Assembly (NCBI GenBank): GCA_902789395.1
Contig: CADANY010000003.1
Span: 121,070-185,069, forward strand
Length of the DNA stretch: 64,000 nt
Direction of reading: 5' to 3'
From: an uncultured Bacteroidia bacterium
GTDB lineage: Bacteria; Bacteroidota; Bacteroidia; Bacteroidales; UBA932
Each line of letters opens with the position of its first letter. The stretch's first letter is position 1. The position numbers were made by a program, and so were the translations under genes. Shown piece after piece: positions 1 through 9,798 of the stretch. The notes under the pieces were generated by a model. The model had not been told where the DNA came from. It saw nothing but the letters and a program-made list of their open reading frames with translations, and searched no databases.

Positions 1-1809
1 GAGCTGCTGGCTCCGGCCAGGAATAAAGATATCGGCATCGCAGCCATTGACTGCGGTGCCGATGCGGTATATATCGCAGGTCCCGATTTCGGAGCCCGGC
101 AGGCCGCCGGCAACCCGGTCGGGGACATCGCTGAACTCTGCCGGTATGCCCACCGCTTCGGGGCCCGTATCTTTGTAACGCTCAACACAATCCTCTTCGA
201 AGACGAACTGGACCGGGCCGGATCACTGGTCCGGGAACTCGCCGACGCCGGCATCGACGCCCTGATCGTGCAGGACCTCGGGGTCATCACCCTCAACCTG
301 GGCACTCGACTGCCGCTCCACGCCTCGACCCAATGCTCTGTCCGTACCCCGGAAAAGGCCGCTTTCATAGAGAGTCTCGGCTTCTCCCGGATCGTTCTGG
401 AACGGCAAATGTCGTTGGATCAAATCCGGTCGGTCCGGCAGGCCGTCGGCGCCGAGCTGGAGTTTTTTGTCCATGGCGCCCTGTGCGTCTGCTACAGCGG
501 CGAATGTTATCTGTCGGAGCGGATAGCGCGGCGAAGCGCCAACCGGGGAGCCTGTATCCAGGCTTGCCGGTCCCGGTACGACCTTATCGACGGTTCCGGA
601 ACGGTCCTCGTCCGCGACAAGGCCCTCCTCTCACTGAAGGACTATAACCTGATCCGGCGTCTGGAGGATCTGGCTGAGGCCGGAGTCTGCTCTTTCAAGA
701 TCGAAGGACGGCTGAAAAATATCTCTTACGTCAGGAATGTCGTACGGGAATACTCCCTGGCCCTCGACGAACTGGTCCGGAAGTATCCCGGTCGCTACCG
801 GCGCGCTTCATTCGGCACGGTTCGGGGCGGGTTCACACCGGATCCGCTCAAGACATTCAACCGGGGCTATACCGAACTTTACCTCGACGGGGAACGGGGG
901 AAATGGGCCGCTATGGAGACCCCGAAATCCGTCGGTGAGCCGATCGGAACCGTCCGGAGCATCAGCGGAGGACGGATCACCGTCGACTTAGACAACCCCT
1001 CTACAAGGCTTGCCAACGGGGATGGCTTCGCTTTCGTCTCTGCCAAGGAAGGGATCATCGGATTCCGGGGAGACGTCTGCTCCGGCAATACGATCCAGAC
1101 CCATCCTGTTGAAGGGATTAAACCCGGGATGCGCCTTTTCCGGAACATCAGCGCCGCCTTTGAAAAGGAAATGCAGGCCCACCGGTGCATCCGCGAAATC
1201 GATGTCGCGCTCCGCCTCTCTCTCCAGGAAGGGGCCCTATCCGTAACGGCGGAGACCGAAGACGGAAGAGTCCTCTCCAAAACCGTCCGGACGGACGCCG
1301 AACCGGCCCGGGACCGGGACCGGATGGCAGATATCATGATCGGACAGCTCTCCAAGCGGACAGGACACTATGCTTTTTCCGTCACCGGAATTTCCGCTCC
1401 CGGTGCGATTCCGATGATGGGCGCATCTTTCCTTAATGGACTCCGGAGAGAACTGGCCGAGGAGCTGGACAAAAAGCCGCTTCAGCCGATCCCGATGCAG
1501 GAAGGGAGAGCTTCCGGGGGAAAATCAGGGCCACGGGAAGTCTCTTATAAAGAGAATGTTTCCAACTCACTCTCGGAGGCGCTTTATCAGTCCCGTGGAG
1601 CAACACGCATCGAAAAAGCCTATGAACTGACCCACCGCAGGGACGCAGAGCTGATGCGGACAAAATACTGCATCCGGTATGAACTCGGTCTCTGTCCGGT
1701 CCACCAGGGAGCCCGGCCGACCGGTCCCCTTTACCTTCTCAACAACGGGCTTAAGCTCACCCTCGGATTCGACTGCAAAGCCTGCGAGATGACGGTCGGG
1801 GAAAACTAA
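1..1809 (+). CDS. U32 peptidase-family protein (TrhP/RlhA-like), 5' end outside window
   Basis: The frame is open from base 1, so the N-terminus lies upstream of the window and about 602 residues are visible. The U32 signature is seen in EFFVHGALCVCYSGECYLS, followed by a Cys-rich stretch (GACIQACRSRY). The C-terminus has MRTKYCIRYELGLCPVHQG and a last FDCKACEM pair of cysteines. Members of this family in E. coli (TrhP, RlhA) hydroxylate tRNA or 23S rRNA rather than acting as proteases, and the paired cysteines suit an iron-sulfur or metal role; both points are family knowledge, not shown here. The following gene is on the opposite strand and its end lies 6 bp away. The exact substrate cannot be told from sequence. 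Confidence 0.88.
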   Translation, partial: ELLAPARNKDIGIAAIDCGADAVYIAGPDFGARQAAGNPVGDIAELCRYAHRFGARIFVTLNTILFEDELDRAGSLVRELADAGIDALIVQDLGVITLNLGTRLPLHASTQCSVRTPEKAAFIESLGFSRIVLERQMSLDQIRSVRQAVGAELEFFVHGALCVCYSGECYLSERIARRSANRGACIQACRSRYDLIDGSGTVLVRDKALLSLKDYNLIRRLEDLAEAGVCSFKIEGRLKNISYVRNVVREYSLALDELVRKYPGRYRRASFGTVRGGFTPDPLKTFNRGYTELYLDGERGKWAAMETPKSVGEPIGTVRSISGGRITVDLDNPSTRLANGDGFAFVSAKEGIIGFRGDVCSGNTIQTHPVEGIKPGMRLFRNISAAFEKEMQAHRCIREIDVALRLSLQEGALSVTAETEDGRVLSKTVRTDAEPARDRDRMADIMIGQLSKRTGHYAFSVTGISAPGAIPMMGASFLNGLRRELAEELDKKPLQPIPMQEGRASGGKSGPREVSYKENVSNSLSEALYQSRGATRIEKAYELTHRRDAELMRTKYCIRYELGLCPVHQGARPTGPLYLLNNGLKLTLGFDCKACEMTVGEN

Positions 1810-1815
1810 TTCATT

Positions 1816-2983
1816 TCAGATCAGCGCAAGCACAAGGTCGACGTCTCCGAAATGACTGACTAGACCATTGTATTTCTCGATATAGCGGCGGGAGAGTTGG
1901 CCGCGCCAAACGATATCGTCCCGGGAATTGAGCGGAATCTGCAGGTCGAACCCGTAACTCTTGGAATTGTACTTGACCATCGCTGAACATTTCCAGCTCG
2001 TCTGCGAACCGCCGTCATCCTCGACCATCAGGAAGGCAACCTGGTCCAGTTGCGGCGTCCAGTCCGAAACGAGGACGGCGTTGAAATCCAGGATCTGCCC
2101 GACCTGGTCCCTCTTGACAACAATCATGAAATCCGAAACCGTCGGACTGTAGAGGGCAAGTTCCGCCTCCGTCGAAGCTGTAAAATCCTCGACCGCTCCG
2201 CATTTGACAAAGAATTCCGAGCCGCCGGCGAACCAGGTATCGTAATTTCTCCTTGCAAGAAAGGACCTAAGTACCCATGTTTTGACATCCGTTTCCGACC
2301 GGACGATCAGCCTTCCACCCTCTCCCCAGGACGGGTCTTCACGGCGGCGGACTTCTAAAGTCCGGAAGGCCGCATCATCGTTGCAATTGACGACCCAGAC
2401 CGGATGCTTGCGGGCCATCTCTTCGTCTACAAAAACTTTCTCACCATCCAGCGTATACCCGATATTCCGGTCCGACCCGTCGAGCGGATCGAAGGTAATG
2501 ACCGGTCTCTCTTTCTGATTCCAGGACTCAGAATAGGGCCAGTAGATCTGCAGACCCGGCCAGTTCTTCAAGGAAGGCCTCGACCTCCGCTTCGGCGTTT
2601 CCTCCCCGGGTCAGGGAGCGCCGCCTGACGGCCTCTTCAATCAAGGTCCGCATCGGCGTGACGTACTGCTTTGTTTCCGACCGGACCGGTTCGGACCCGA
2701 CGCCCGTACCGGGGCTCCGGAAGAGATCCTGCATCCGGTATTCCTCATCGTATCCGTTCACACGGGAATCGGCGACGGCATCGGCAACCTCCCCCATCTG
2801 TTCCGTGCCGATCGGCAGCTCGGAAAGCAGCAGGGCGATTTCTTCCAGCGTAAAAGAGGTAGGAGGGGCCTGACGGACATCAAGGCTGGTATCCAACGGT
2901 TCACAAGCGGGAAGCAGCAGGGCAAAGGCCATACAGGCGAGGGGCAACGTTCTCTTTTTCATAGTCATTCGTTTTTTCTGCAA
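1816..2983 (-). pseudogene. Exported lipoprotein of unknown function, split by a frameshift
   Basis: The first part (start at 2983, or MKKRT at 2962) has a lipoprotein signal peptide ending in LLLPAC. It runs to a stop at 2528. The second part (frame closing at 1816) carries the body of the protein with IQIYWPYSESW-type sequence (here LQIYWPYSESWNQ) and has no good start of its own. Skipping one G in the GGG run at 2556-2558 joins the two parts into one protein of about 380 residues reading EELAGLQIYWPYSE. I infer a one-base insertion, either a true mutation or an assembly error. Function unknown; likely periplasmic or outer-membrane anchored. A weak -7 like box (CATCTTTG on the minus strand, 2981-2988) sits at the start. 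Confidence 0.65.
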
Positions 2984-3031
2984 AGATGGGAAAGCTTATC
3001 CGTTTTCAAAAAAAGTACACGGATAAAAAAG

Positions 3032-3052
3032 AAAAAAGGCCCTGCAGGGCCC
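3032..3052 (-). terminator. Rho-independent terminator after prmC
   Basis: On the minus strand a GGCCC-TGCA-GGGCC hairpin (3038-3051) is followed by a run of six T (A run at 3032-3037). It lies 8 bp past the prmC stop codon. Confidence 0.7.
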
Positions 3053-3059
3053 TGAAACG

Positions 3060-3962
3060 CTATCTTGAGTAGAAAATAAAGCGGGATTTTTCATAAAAAT
3101 CGCGCTTTATTACGACCTCCCGGAACCCATTCTCCCGAAAAACCGCGGCTGTCTCCTCCCCAAGCGACTCATTGATCTCAGCCATTCCTTTCCCCTCCGG
3201 AGAAAGGAACCGGTCCGACAGGCGCGCAACGGCCCGATAGAAAAGAAGGGGATCCTCATCCGGAACGAAGAGGGCCGTTCCGGGCTCATAGGAAAGGACA
3301 TTGCGCCGCATCGCCGCCTTCTCGCTCTCCCGGATATATGGAGGATTACTGAGCACGATATCAAAGGATCCATACGGGAAATCCTGCTCTGTATCAAGAA
3401 CATCCGCCTTAACAAAGATCGGAGGGAGCGATCCGGAAGCCTTCATTTCCGCCTTGAAATCCTGCGAAGCCGCAACGGACAGGGCTCCTTCGGAGATATC
3501 CACCCCGACCACCTCCGCTCCGGGGACCTCCAGGGCCAGGGTCCATGCGATATTCCCGGATCCGGTACACAGGTCCAGGATCCGCACCGGTGCTGCTTCC
3601 TTGCCGAAGGGAATCCGGAGGTTCCGGACCTGGCAGGCCATCCGCACCGCTTCCCGGCACAGCAGTTCCGTTTCGGGACGCGGGATCAGCGTATCGGAAG
3701 TAACCCGGAAAGAACGCCCGCAGAATTCCGCCTTCCCGAGGACATACTGGATCGGCTCTCCCTGCATCAGGCGCCCCATATCCGCCTCAAGGACCGGCAG
3801 AATCCGTCTGTCAACCTCATAACCCGGATCGACAATCGGAGTATAGCTGTGCGTCCCCAGCCGCTCCTCGCAGAGCAGCAGCACAATCGATCTCGCCTCA
3901 GGCGCAGGATAGAGCGCCGAAAGCGATTCAATGCCGGATTTGAGGAATTCGGAAAGGAGCAT
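3060..3962 (-). CDS. prmC: Peptide chain release factor N5-glutamine methyltransferase PrmC
   Basis: This 300-residue protein methylates the Gln of the GGQ motif in RF1/RF2 using SAM. The N-terminal helical domain holds PRPETE (about residues 94-99). The Rossmann fold has the SAM motif DLCTGSGNIA (130-139), and the substrate-binding NPPY motif lies at 206-209. Length is normal for the family. Its ATG overlaps the ddl stop codon by one base (TGATG), which suggests translational coupling in a mrcA-ddl-prmC operon. A terminator follows. Confidence 0.95.
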   Translation of the reverse strand: MLLSEFLKSGIESLSALYPAPEARSIVLLLCEERLGTHSYTPIVDPGYEVDRRILPVLEADMGRLMQGEPIQYVLGKAEFCGRSFRVTSDTLIPRPETELLCREAVRMACQVRNLRIPFGKEAAPVRILDLCTGSGNIAWTLALEVPGAEVVGVDISEGALSVAASQDFKAEMKASGSLPPIFVKADVLDTEQDFPYGSFDIVLSNPPYIRESEKAAMRRNVLSYEPGTALFVPDEDPLLFYRAVARLSDRFLSPEGKGMAEINESLGEETAAVFRENGFREVVIKRDFYEKSRFIFYSR

Positions 3963-4984
3963 CAGGCGTTTTCGATGACTTCTGTCAGGAAATCGGTAAA
4001 GTCCATCCCCGCCGCCCGGACCATCTTCGGTACGAGAGAAGCATTGGTCATCCCCGGAATAATATTGACTTCCAGGAAATAGATCCCGTCAGGAGCCGCG
4101 ATGTAGTCCATCCGGACAAGGCCGGAACAGCCCAGGTGGGCATAGATCTTCCGGGAGATCTCCTGGACCTCAAGGGTCAGCTCTTCTGAAACGGGAGCCG
4201 GGCAGATTTCACGGCTGCTCCCGTTATATTTGGCGTCATAATCGAAATAATCGTTGTCCGTGACGATCTCAATGATGGGCAGGGCCTTGATCCCTTCCGC
4301 ATTGCGGTAGACGGCGCAGGTCAGCTCATGTTCGCACTCGATCCCCTTCTCGACGATCACCGTATCGCCCTCCGAGAAAGCATATCGGATGGCGGAAGGG
4401 AGCTCCGCCTCGGAATGGACCTTGGTAATACCGAAGCTGGACCCGCCGCCCGTCGGTTTGACGAAGAGCGGGAACCCGAGCCTGCCGGCGACATCCTTGG
4501 CAAATGCCTCTACATCAGCACCTTTCCGAATAAAGGCGTCCGGAGCGAGTTTGACATAATCGACACCCCTGAGATAACTCTTGCAGGAGTATTTATCGAA
4601 AGCGACGGTCGTGACGAAGGCGCTGCAGCTGGAGAACGGAATGCCGAGCATCTCGAAATAGCCCTGCAGGATTCCGGTCTCGCCGGGCGCTCCATGCTGC
4701 ATGATATAGACGAAGTCAAACTTAATCTTCTCTCCGAGAACGCTCACGGAAAAATCGGTCTTGTCGATTTCGGGACGGGCCCCCTCCGGGAAGGGGACGC
4801 GCATGGAATTGCTCTTGCGCATCGCAACGAGGGACCATTTCCCGAACCGGGCGAAGATTTCATAGACATCATAGCGGTTCTCGTCGATCCGGGATGCGGT
4901 AAATTCGCCGCTCCGGCACGAGATCTCCCACTCTGAAGAATCGCTGCCGTACATGACGGCAATACTCTTGATCGCTTTTGACAT
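3962..4984 (-). CDS. ddl: D-alanine--D-alanine ligase
   Basis: The ATP-grasp enzyme makes D-Ala-D-Ala for peptidoglycan precursors in the cytoplasm. About 340 residues are read from the ATG at 4984, chosen because the reading frame further upstream lies inside mrcA. The sequence PLFVKPTGGGSSFG is the ATP-grasp lysine/Gly-rich loop. EVNIIPGMT near the end matches the family motif EVNTLPGMT, with NT changed to NI. Its start follows directly on the mrcA stop and its stop overlaps the prmC start, so the three genes form a tight operon for cell-wall and translation functions. Confidence 0.93.
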   Translation of the reverse strand: MSKAIKSIAVMYGSDSSEWEISCRSGEFTASRIDENRYDVYEIFARFGKWSLVAMRKSNSMRVPFPEGARPEIDKTDFSVSVLGEKIKFDFVYIMQHGAPGETGILQGYFEMLGIPFSSCSAFVTTVAFDKYSCKSYLRGVDYVKLAPDAFIRKGADVEAFAKDVAGRLGFPLFVKPTGGGSSFGITKVHSEAELPSAIRYAFSEGDTVIVEKGIECEHELTCAVYRNAEGIKALPIIEIVTDNDYFDYDAKYNGSSREICPAPVSEELTLEVQEISRKIYAHLGCSGLVRMDYIAAPDGIYFLEVNIIPGMTNASLVPKMVRAAGMDFTDFLTEVIENA

Positions 4985-4985
4985 A

Positions 4986-7310
4986 TTATTCGAAATAATA
5001 ATCTTCCAGATTCTGCATTTCGGTCTGGCCGGCCGATTCCGATGACGAGCCGCCGCAGAGGGACGCGCCTTCCGGCACCCGGAACGTATCCGAAGCGGAA
5101 ATGCCGAGGGTCCCGTCCGCAAGGCACTTTTTCATCCAGATCCCCCAGATCGGAAGCGCCATATTCGCTCCCTGGCCCAGGGCGGTCGAATTGAAATGGA
5201 CATACCGGTCCTCGCCGCCGACCCAGACGCCCGCCGTAATCGTCGGGGTATAGCCGATAAACCAACCGTCGGAATTGTCATTCGTCGTTCCGGTCTTGCC
5301 AGCGATCTGACCGGTCAGTCCATAGCGGTAGCGGAGACGTCCGCCCGTACCGCCGTCGACGACCGAGCGCATCATCTCGACCATCTGGTAGGCCGTATTC
5401 TCGGAAATGGCCTCCCGTTTCCGGTCGGTCATGACGGAAAGGACATTCCCGTCTCGGTCCTCAATCCGCGTCACGAAAACAGGGGCTGTATAGACACCGC
5501 CCGAGGGGAACGTATTATAAGCCGTAACCATTTCATAAACAGACAGGTCTGCCGATCCCACGCAAAGGGAGGGCACCGGATCGATAGGGCTTCCGATTCC
5601 CATCTTGCGCATGACATGGACCATCTGCTCCGGGCCGAACTGCTTCATCAGATAGGCGGCAAGCGAGTTGGAACTCTGGGCGAGTCCCCACCGGAGCGTC
5701 ACCATGCTTCCGTTGGCGTGGGGATCCTGGGGGCTCCATGTCCTGTCCCCTCCGACCACGATGATCGGCGGCGTATTGGGCGCTTGGTCACATGGGGTCA
5801 TCCCCATTTCCATCGCCAGGGTATAGAGGTAGGGCTTGATCGTCGAACCGACCTGCCGCTTGCCCTGCCGGACATTGTCATACTTGAAATAACGGTAGTT
5901 CGGACCGCCGACATAGGCCTTGATATGGCCCGTCCCCGGCTCGATGGCCATAAAGGCCGCCCGGAAGAACGACTTGTAATAGCGGATCGAATCATCCGGG
6001 GTCATGACGGTATCGCGGTAGCCCGGTTTGTCCCAGGTAAAGACGCGCATCTTCTGGGGCTGGGAGAAACTCTTGGCGATCTCGGAATCAGAGGCACCGG
6101 AGGCCTTCATCATCCGGGTACGGTCACTCCATTTCCGGGCCTGTTTCATGATAATCGCTTCCGTCGAAGCGTCCATATCGGCGCTGAACGGAGGATTCTT
6201 CCGGCGAGACAGCTCGCGGAAGAAGACCTTCTGGAGGTCCTTCCCGAGGTGCTCGGCTATCGCTTCCTCCGCATAACGCTGCATCTTGATATTGATTGTC
6301 GTGTAGATCCGGAGTCCATCCTTGTCGAGGTCGTACTGGGAGCCGTCCGCCTTGGTGTTCTTGTTCAGCCAGCCGAACAGGGGGTCATCCGCCCAGAGCA
6401 GGGAATCGACCCGGTAGTCCTCGACCGTCCCGTACTGGGAGCGGCGCGGGCGCTCTGCGCTCATCGTCCGGCGCAGCATATCCCGGAAATAGGGGCCGAC
6501 GCCTGTCGTCCGGTCACCCTCCCGGGTATGGAGCTCGATCGGAATCAGCCGGAGGGAATCCCGCTCCGCCTTCGTCAGATAGCCGGCCTTCTCCATCTGG
6601 CCGATGACGAAGTTCCTGCGGCTGAGCGCTTTGTCCGGGTTGATCGCAGGATTGTAGCGGGTCGGCTTATTGACCATGCCGACGAGGACCGCACTCTCCT
6701 CGACCTTCAGGTCGATCGGCTTTTTGCCGAAGAACTGGTAGGCTGCCGACTGGATACCGTAGGAATTGCTTCCGAAGAAAACGGCATTCAGGTACATGTC
6801 GACGATCTCCTCTTTCGTATAGTTCCGTTCCAGCTTGATCGCCGTAATCCACTCTTTGAGCTTGATCCAAACCATCCCGAGTTTCCCGAGCCCTTCCCGG
6901 CGGGGATAGAGCGTCTTGGCAAGCTGCTGGGTTATCGTACTGCCGCCTCCCTGGCTGGACCGGTTCATCAGGAGCGTCTTGAAAAAGACGCGCCCGAGGC
7001 TCTGGATATCAATGCCGGAATGCCGGTAGAAACGGACATCTTCCGTCGCTACGGTCGCCTCAATGAGGTTTTTGGGAAGCTCGTCATAGCTGACGAACGT
7101 TCTGTTTTCGATATGATAGGTCGTCAGGACCTCGCCGTTGTCGGCGATTACCTGGGTTGCGAGCTTGCTGTCCGGATTCTCCAGTTCCTCTATCGTCGGA
7201 ATTTCCGCGAAAGCCCAGACGATGACGAGCAGCAGGAGGACCAGTCCGATCGGGAAAAGGAGCAGTCTCCAGAACCATTTGACGATTTTCTTCTGTGTAT
7301 TTTCAGTCAT
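4986..7310 (-). CDS. mrcA: Bifunctional penicillin-binding protein 1A (glycosyltransferase/transpeptidase)
   Basis: A class A PBP polymerises lipid II and cross-links peptides at the outer face of the inner membrane. I start it at MTENTQKK (7310); a weaker upstream ATG lies at 7328. One membrane segment spans roughly residues 15-35. The GT51 domain shows ATEDVRFYRHSG and GGGSTITQQLAK. The transpeptidase domain shows SxxK in GSTIKPY, SSN in AQSSNSLAA and KTGT in AGKTGTTNDNSDGWF. About 774 residues is normal. It is divergent from topA and is the first gene of the operon with ddl and prmC. Confidence 0.95.
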   Translation of the reverse strand: MTENTQKKIVKWFWRLLLFPIGLVLLLLVIVWAFAEIPTIEELENPDSKLATQVIADNGEVLTTYHIENRTFVSYDELPKNLIEATVATEDVRFYRHSGIDIQSLGRVFFKTLLMNRSSQGGGSTITQQLAKTLYPRREGLGKLGMVWIKLKEWITAIKLERNYTKEEIVDMYLNAVFFGSNSYGIQSAAYQFFGKKPIDLKVEESAVLVGMVNKPTRYNPAINPDKALSRRNFVIGQMEKAGYLTKAERDSLRLIPIELHTREGDRTTGVGPYFRDMLRRTMSAERPRRSQYGTVEDYRVDSLLWADDPLFGWLNKNTKADGSQYDLDKDGLRIYTTINIKMQRYAEEAIAEHLGKDLQKVFFRELSRRKNPPFSADMDASTEAIIMKQARKWSDRTRMMKASGASDSEIAKSFSQPQKMRVFTWDKPGYRDTVMTPDDSIRYYKSFFRAAFMAIEPGTGHIKAYVGGPNYRYFKYDNVRQGKRQVGSTIKPYLYTLAMEMGMTPCDQAPNTPPIIVVGGDRTWSPQDPHANGSMVTLRWGLAQSSNSLAAYLMKQFGPEQMVHVMRKMGIGSPIDPVPSLCVGSADLSVYEMVTAYNTFPSGGVYTAPVFVTRIEDRDGNVLSVMTDRKREAISENTAYQMVEMMRSVVDGGTGGRLRYRYGLTGQIAGKTGTTNDNSDGWFIGYTPTITAGVWVGGEDRYVHFNSTALGQGANMALPIWGIWMKKCLADGTLGISASDTFRVPEGASLCGGSSSESAGQTEMQNLEDYYFE

Positions 7311-7437
7311 ACTATTCCTATTTATCAAGACCTATGGTCTTGGGCCTATGGAGGCAATTTATCAATTTACAAAAATAGCGATAAAATTTGGAATAATTCC
7401 CGGAAATGGCTTTACTTTGCAAAAAATTACGAAGAAT

Positions 7438-9753
7438 ATGGAGGGAAAGAATCTTGTTATCGTAGAGTCTCCCGGAAAGGTAAAGACGATCCAGGAATAC
7501 CTGGGGAAGGACCACTTCCTGGTCAAGGCCAGCATCGGCCACATCCGGGACCTGCAGGAGAAAAAACTCAGCATCGACATAGAACACGGGTTCAAGCCGG
7601 AATACGTTGTCCCGGCCGGGAAGAAAAAGGTGGTTTCCGAACTGAAGGCCCTGGCGGAAAAGGCAGATATGGTCTGGCTCGCATCCGATGAGGACCGCGA
7701 AGGAGAGGCGATCTCCTGGCACCTTTCCGAAACCCTCGGATTGTCTCCGGCCAAGACCCGGCGGATCGTGTTCCATGAAATTACAAAGAGCGCCATCCTC
7801 CAGGCCATCGAGAACCCGAGAGACATCGATATGGACCTTGTCAATGCCCAGCAGGCACGCCGCGTCCTGGACCGCCTGGTCGGTTTCGAGCTCTCCCCGA
7901 TCCTCTGGCGCAAGATCCAGCCGAAGCTCTCGGCCGGCCGGGTCCAGAGCGTCGCCCTCCGCCTCGTCGTCGACCGCGAGAAAGAGATCATCGCATTCAA
8001 GAATGAACCATATTATAAGGTAGAGGCCATTTTTACCCCGGAAGGCACTTCGACGAAGGTCAAGGCCCTGCTCGACACCCGTTTCAAGGATGAGGCCGAG
8101 GCACGGAAGTTCCTCGAGGACAGCATCGGCGCGACCTATCGTATCCAGTCGATCGACCGGAAAGAGGCCGCCCGGGTACCCGCCGCCCCATTTACAACCT
8201 CGACCCTCCAGCAGGAAGCCGGCCGCAAGCTGCACTTCCCCGTCGGCACGACGATGCGCGTCGCACAGACCCTCTATGAACGGGGTCTGATAACCTACAT
8301 GCGAACCGACTCGACCAACCTTTCCTCCCTCGCCCTCGGAACGGCCAAACGATTCATCTGCGACAACTTCGGTGATGAGTATTCCCGCACCCGTCAGTAC
8401 AAGACCAAGGCCAAGGGCGCCCAGGAAGCCCATGAGGCGATCCGCCCGACCTATATCGACAACACCTCGATCGAAGGGACGGCCCAGGAGAAGAAATTGT
8501 ACGACCTGATCTGGAAACGGACTGTCGCCTCCCAGATGGCCGACGCGAAAGTCGTCAACTCTACCATCCGCGTCGCCTCCGACCGACGGAGCGAACGCTA
8601 TGGCATCCAGGCGACCCAGATCCTCTTCGACGGATTCCTTAAACTATATATGGAAGGGCGCGACGATGAGGAAGGCGACGAGGAAGAAGTCATCCTTCCC
8701 TCCCTGCAGGAAGGCGGCCTGATGAATGTCGGAACGGTTACGGCCGAATGCAAGTTCACCGCCGCCCCGCCGCGTTATTCCGAGCCGACCCTTGTCAAGA
8801 AACTCGAAGAACTCGAAATCGGGCGTCCGTCGACCTACGCGCCGACGATCTCGACCCTGACGACCGGCCGGGGATATATCGTCAAGGGAGACAAGGAAGG
8901 AAGAAAAGTCCAGGTTACGAACCTGACCCTGAAAAAAGACGTCATTACCTCCGCCGTCAAGACGGAGACCGTCGGGGCGGAAAAAGGCAAGCTGCTCCCG
9001 CAGGAGATCGGACTGATCGTCACAGACTACCTCGTCGACAATTTCGGCGAGATTCTCTCTTACGATTTTACGGCGAATGTAGAAAAAGACTTCGACGAGA
9101 TCGCAAAAGGCGAAAAATCCTGGAATTCAGTGATTTCCTCTTTCTATACTCCGTTCCACAAGCAGGTTGACGCCGTGCTTTCGAACCACGAATACAGCCG
9201 TGTCAGCCGGGAGATCGGCACCGATCCCGCATCCGGAAAGAAGATCATCGCCAAGTTCGGCCAGTACGGCCCCTATGTCCAGAAAGGAGAAGGGGAAGAC
9301 CGCCAGTATGCAAACCTCGGCAAGGGACAGCTGATCGAGACGCTGACCCTGGAGGACGCGCTCAAACTCTTCGAGCTGCCGCGGAAAGTGGGAGAACTCG
9401 ACGGGGCGGATGTCATTGCCATGCGGGGCCGGTTCGGCCCGTATATCAAGCATGGTGATAAGAACTATTCCCTCCCGAAGGGGATAGACCCGCTGACCGT
9501 CAGTCTCGAAAAATGTGAGGAGATTATCCGGCAGGATGCGGAAAAGGCAGGCGCCAACGCCGTCATCCGGGAGTTTTCCGGCTCCGGCATCCAGATTATC
9601 AACGGCCGGTACGGTCCTTATCTGAAGCAAGGAAGTGATAATTATCGGATTCCAAAAGGAAAAGAAGCCGAAAAACTGACGGAGTCCGAGTGTCTCGCCA
9701 TCATCTCTTCTAGCGAACCGACAGGAAAAAAGAAAAAATCCTTTCGGAAATAA
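7438..9753 (+). CDS. topA: DNA topoisomerase I (type IA)
   Basis: This 771-residue enzyme relaxes negative supercoils. The start at 7438 (MEGKNLVIVESPGK) fits the Toprim domain at the very N-terminus; the frame is open upstream but that part overlaps mrcA. Toprim acidic residues lie in ASDEDREGEAISWHL. The catalytic tyrosine is Tyr287 in LITYMRTDSTN. The C-terminus lacks classic Cys4 zinc fingers and instead has repeats of the form GxxGPYxxxG, seen three times (FGQYGPYVQKGE, GRFGPYIKHGDKNY, GRYGPYLKQGSDNY), as is usual in Bacteroidetes TopA. It ends in a Lys-rich tail. Confidence 0.96.
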   Translation: MEGKNLVIVESPGKVKTIQEYLGKDHFLVKASIGHIRDLQEKKLSIDIEHGFKPEYVVPAGKKKVVSELKALAEKADMVWLASDEDREGEAISWHLSETLGLSPAKTRRIVFHEITKSAILQAIENPRDIDMDLVNAQQARRVLDRLVGFELSPILWRKIQPKLSAGRVQSVALRLVVDREKEIIAFKNEPYYKVEAIFTPEGTSTKVKALLDTRFKDEAEARKFLEDSIGATYRIQSIDRKEAARVPAAPFTTSTLQQEAGRKLHFPVGTTMRVAQTLYERGLITYMRTDSTNLSSLALGTAKRFICDNFGDEYSRTRQYKTKAKGAQEAHEAIRPTYIDNTSIEGTAQEKKLYDLIWKRTVASQMADAKVVNSTIRVASDRRSERYGIQATQILFDGFLKLYMEGRDDEEGDEEEVILPSLQEGGLMNVGTVTAECKFTAAPPRYSEPTLVKKLEELEIGRPSTYAPTISTLTTGRGYIVKGDKEGRKVQVTNLTLKKDVITSAVKTETVGAEKGKLLPQEIGLIVTDYLVDNFGEILSYDFTANVEKDFDEIAKGEKSWNSVISSFYTPFHKQVDAVLSNHEYSRVSREIGTDPASGKKIIAKFGQYGPYVQKGEGEDRQYANLGKGQLIETLTLEDALKLFELPRKVGELDGADVIAMRGRFGPYIKHGDKNYSLPKGIDPLTVSLEKCEEIIRQDAEKAGANAVIREFSGSGIQIINGRYGPYLKQGSDNYRIPKGKEAEKLTESECLAIISSSEPTGKKKKSFRK

Positions 9754-9764
9754 AAAAATGTATG

Positions 9765-9772
9765 TATCTTTG
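9765..9772 (+). promoter_or_regulatory. -7 promoter box of the Lrp-family gene
   Basis: TATCTTTG matches the Bacteroides TAnnTTTG box and lies 26 bp before the ATG at 9799. No clear TTG -33 box is seen at the usual distance. Confidence 0.6.
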
Positions 9773-9798
9773 CATCAGTAACTTATAAGTATAAAACG

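Noticed and set aside
2556..2558. Programmed frameshift in the lipoprotein
   Set aside because: A GGG run alone is not a known slippery site and no stimulating structure is evident; mutation or sequencing error is simpler.
1816..2571. Separate 251-codon gene after the lipoprotein start
   Set aside because: Its supposed start overlaps the upstream frame, and one-base correction yields a single coherent protein, so I treat both as one broken gene.
5196..7691. 831-codon plus-strand open frame
   Set aside because: It lies antisense to mrcA, whose catalytic motifs are all present; the frame is open because of GC-rich codon use.
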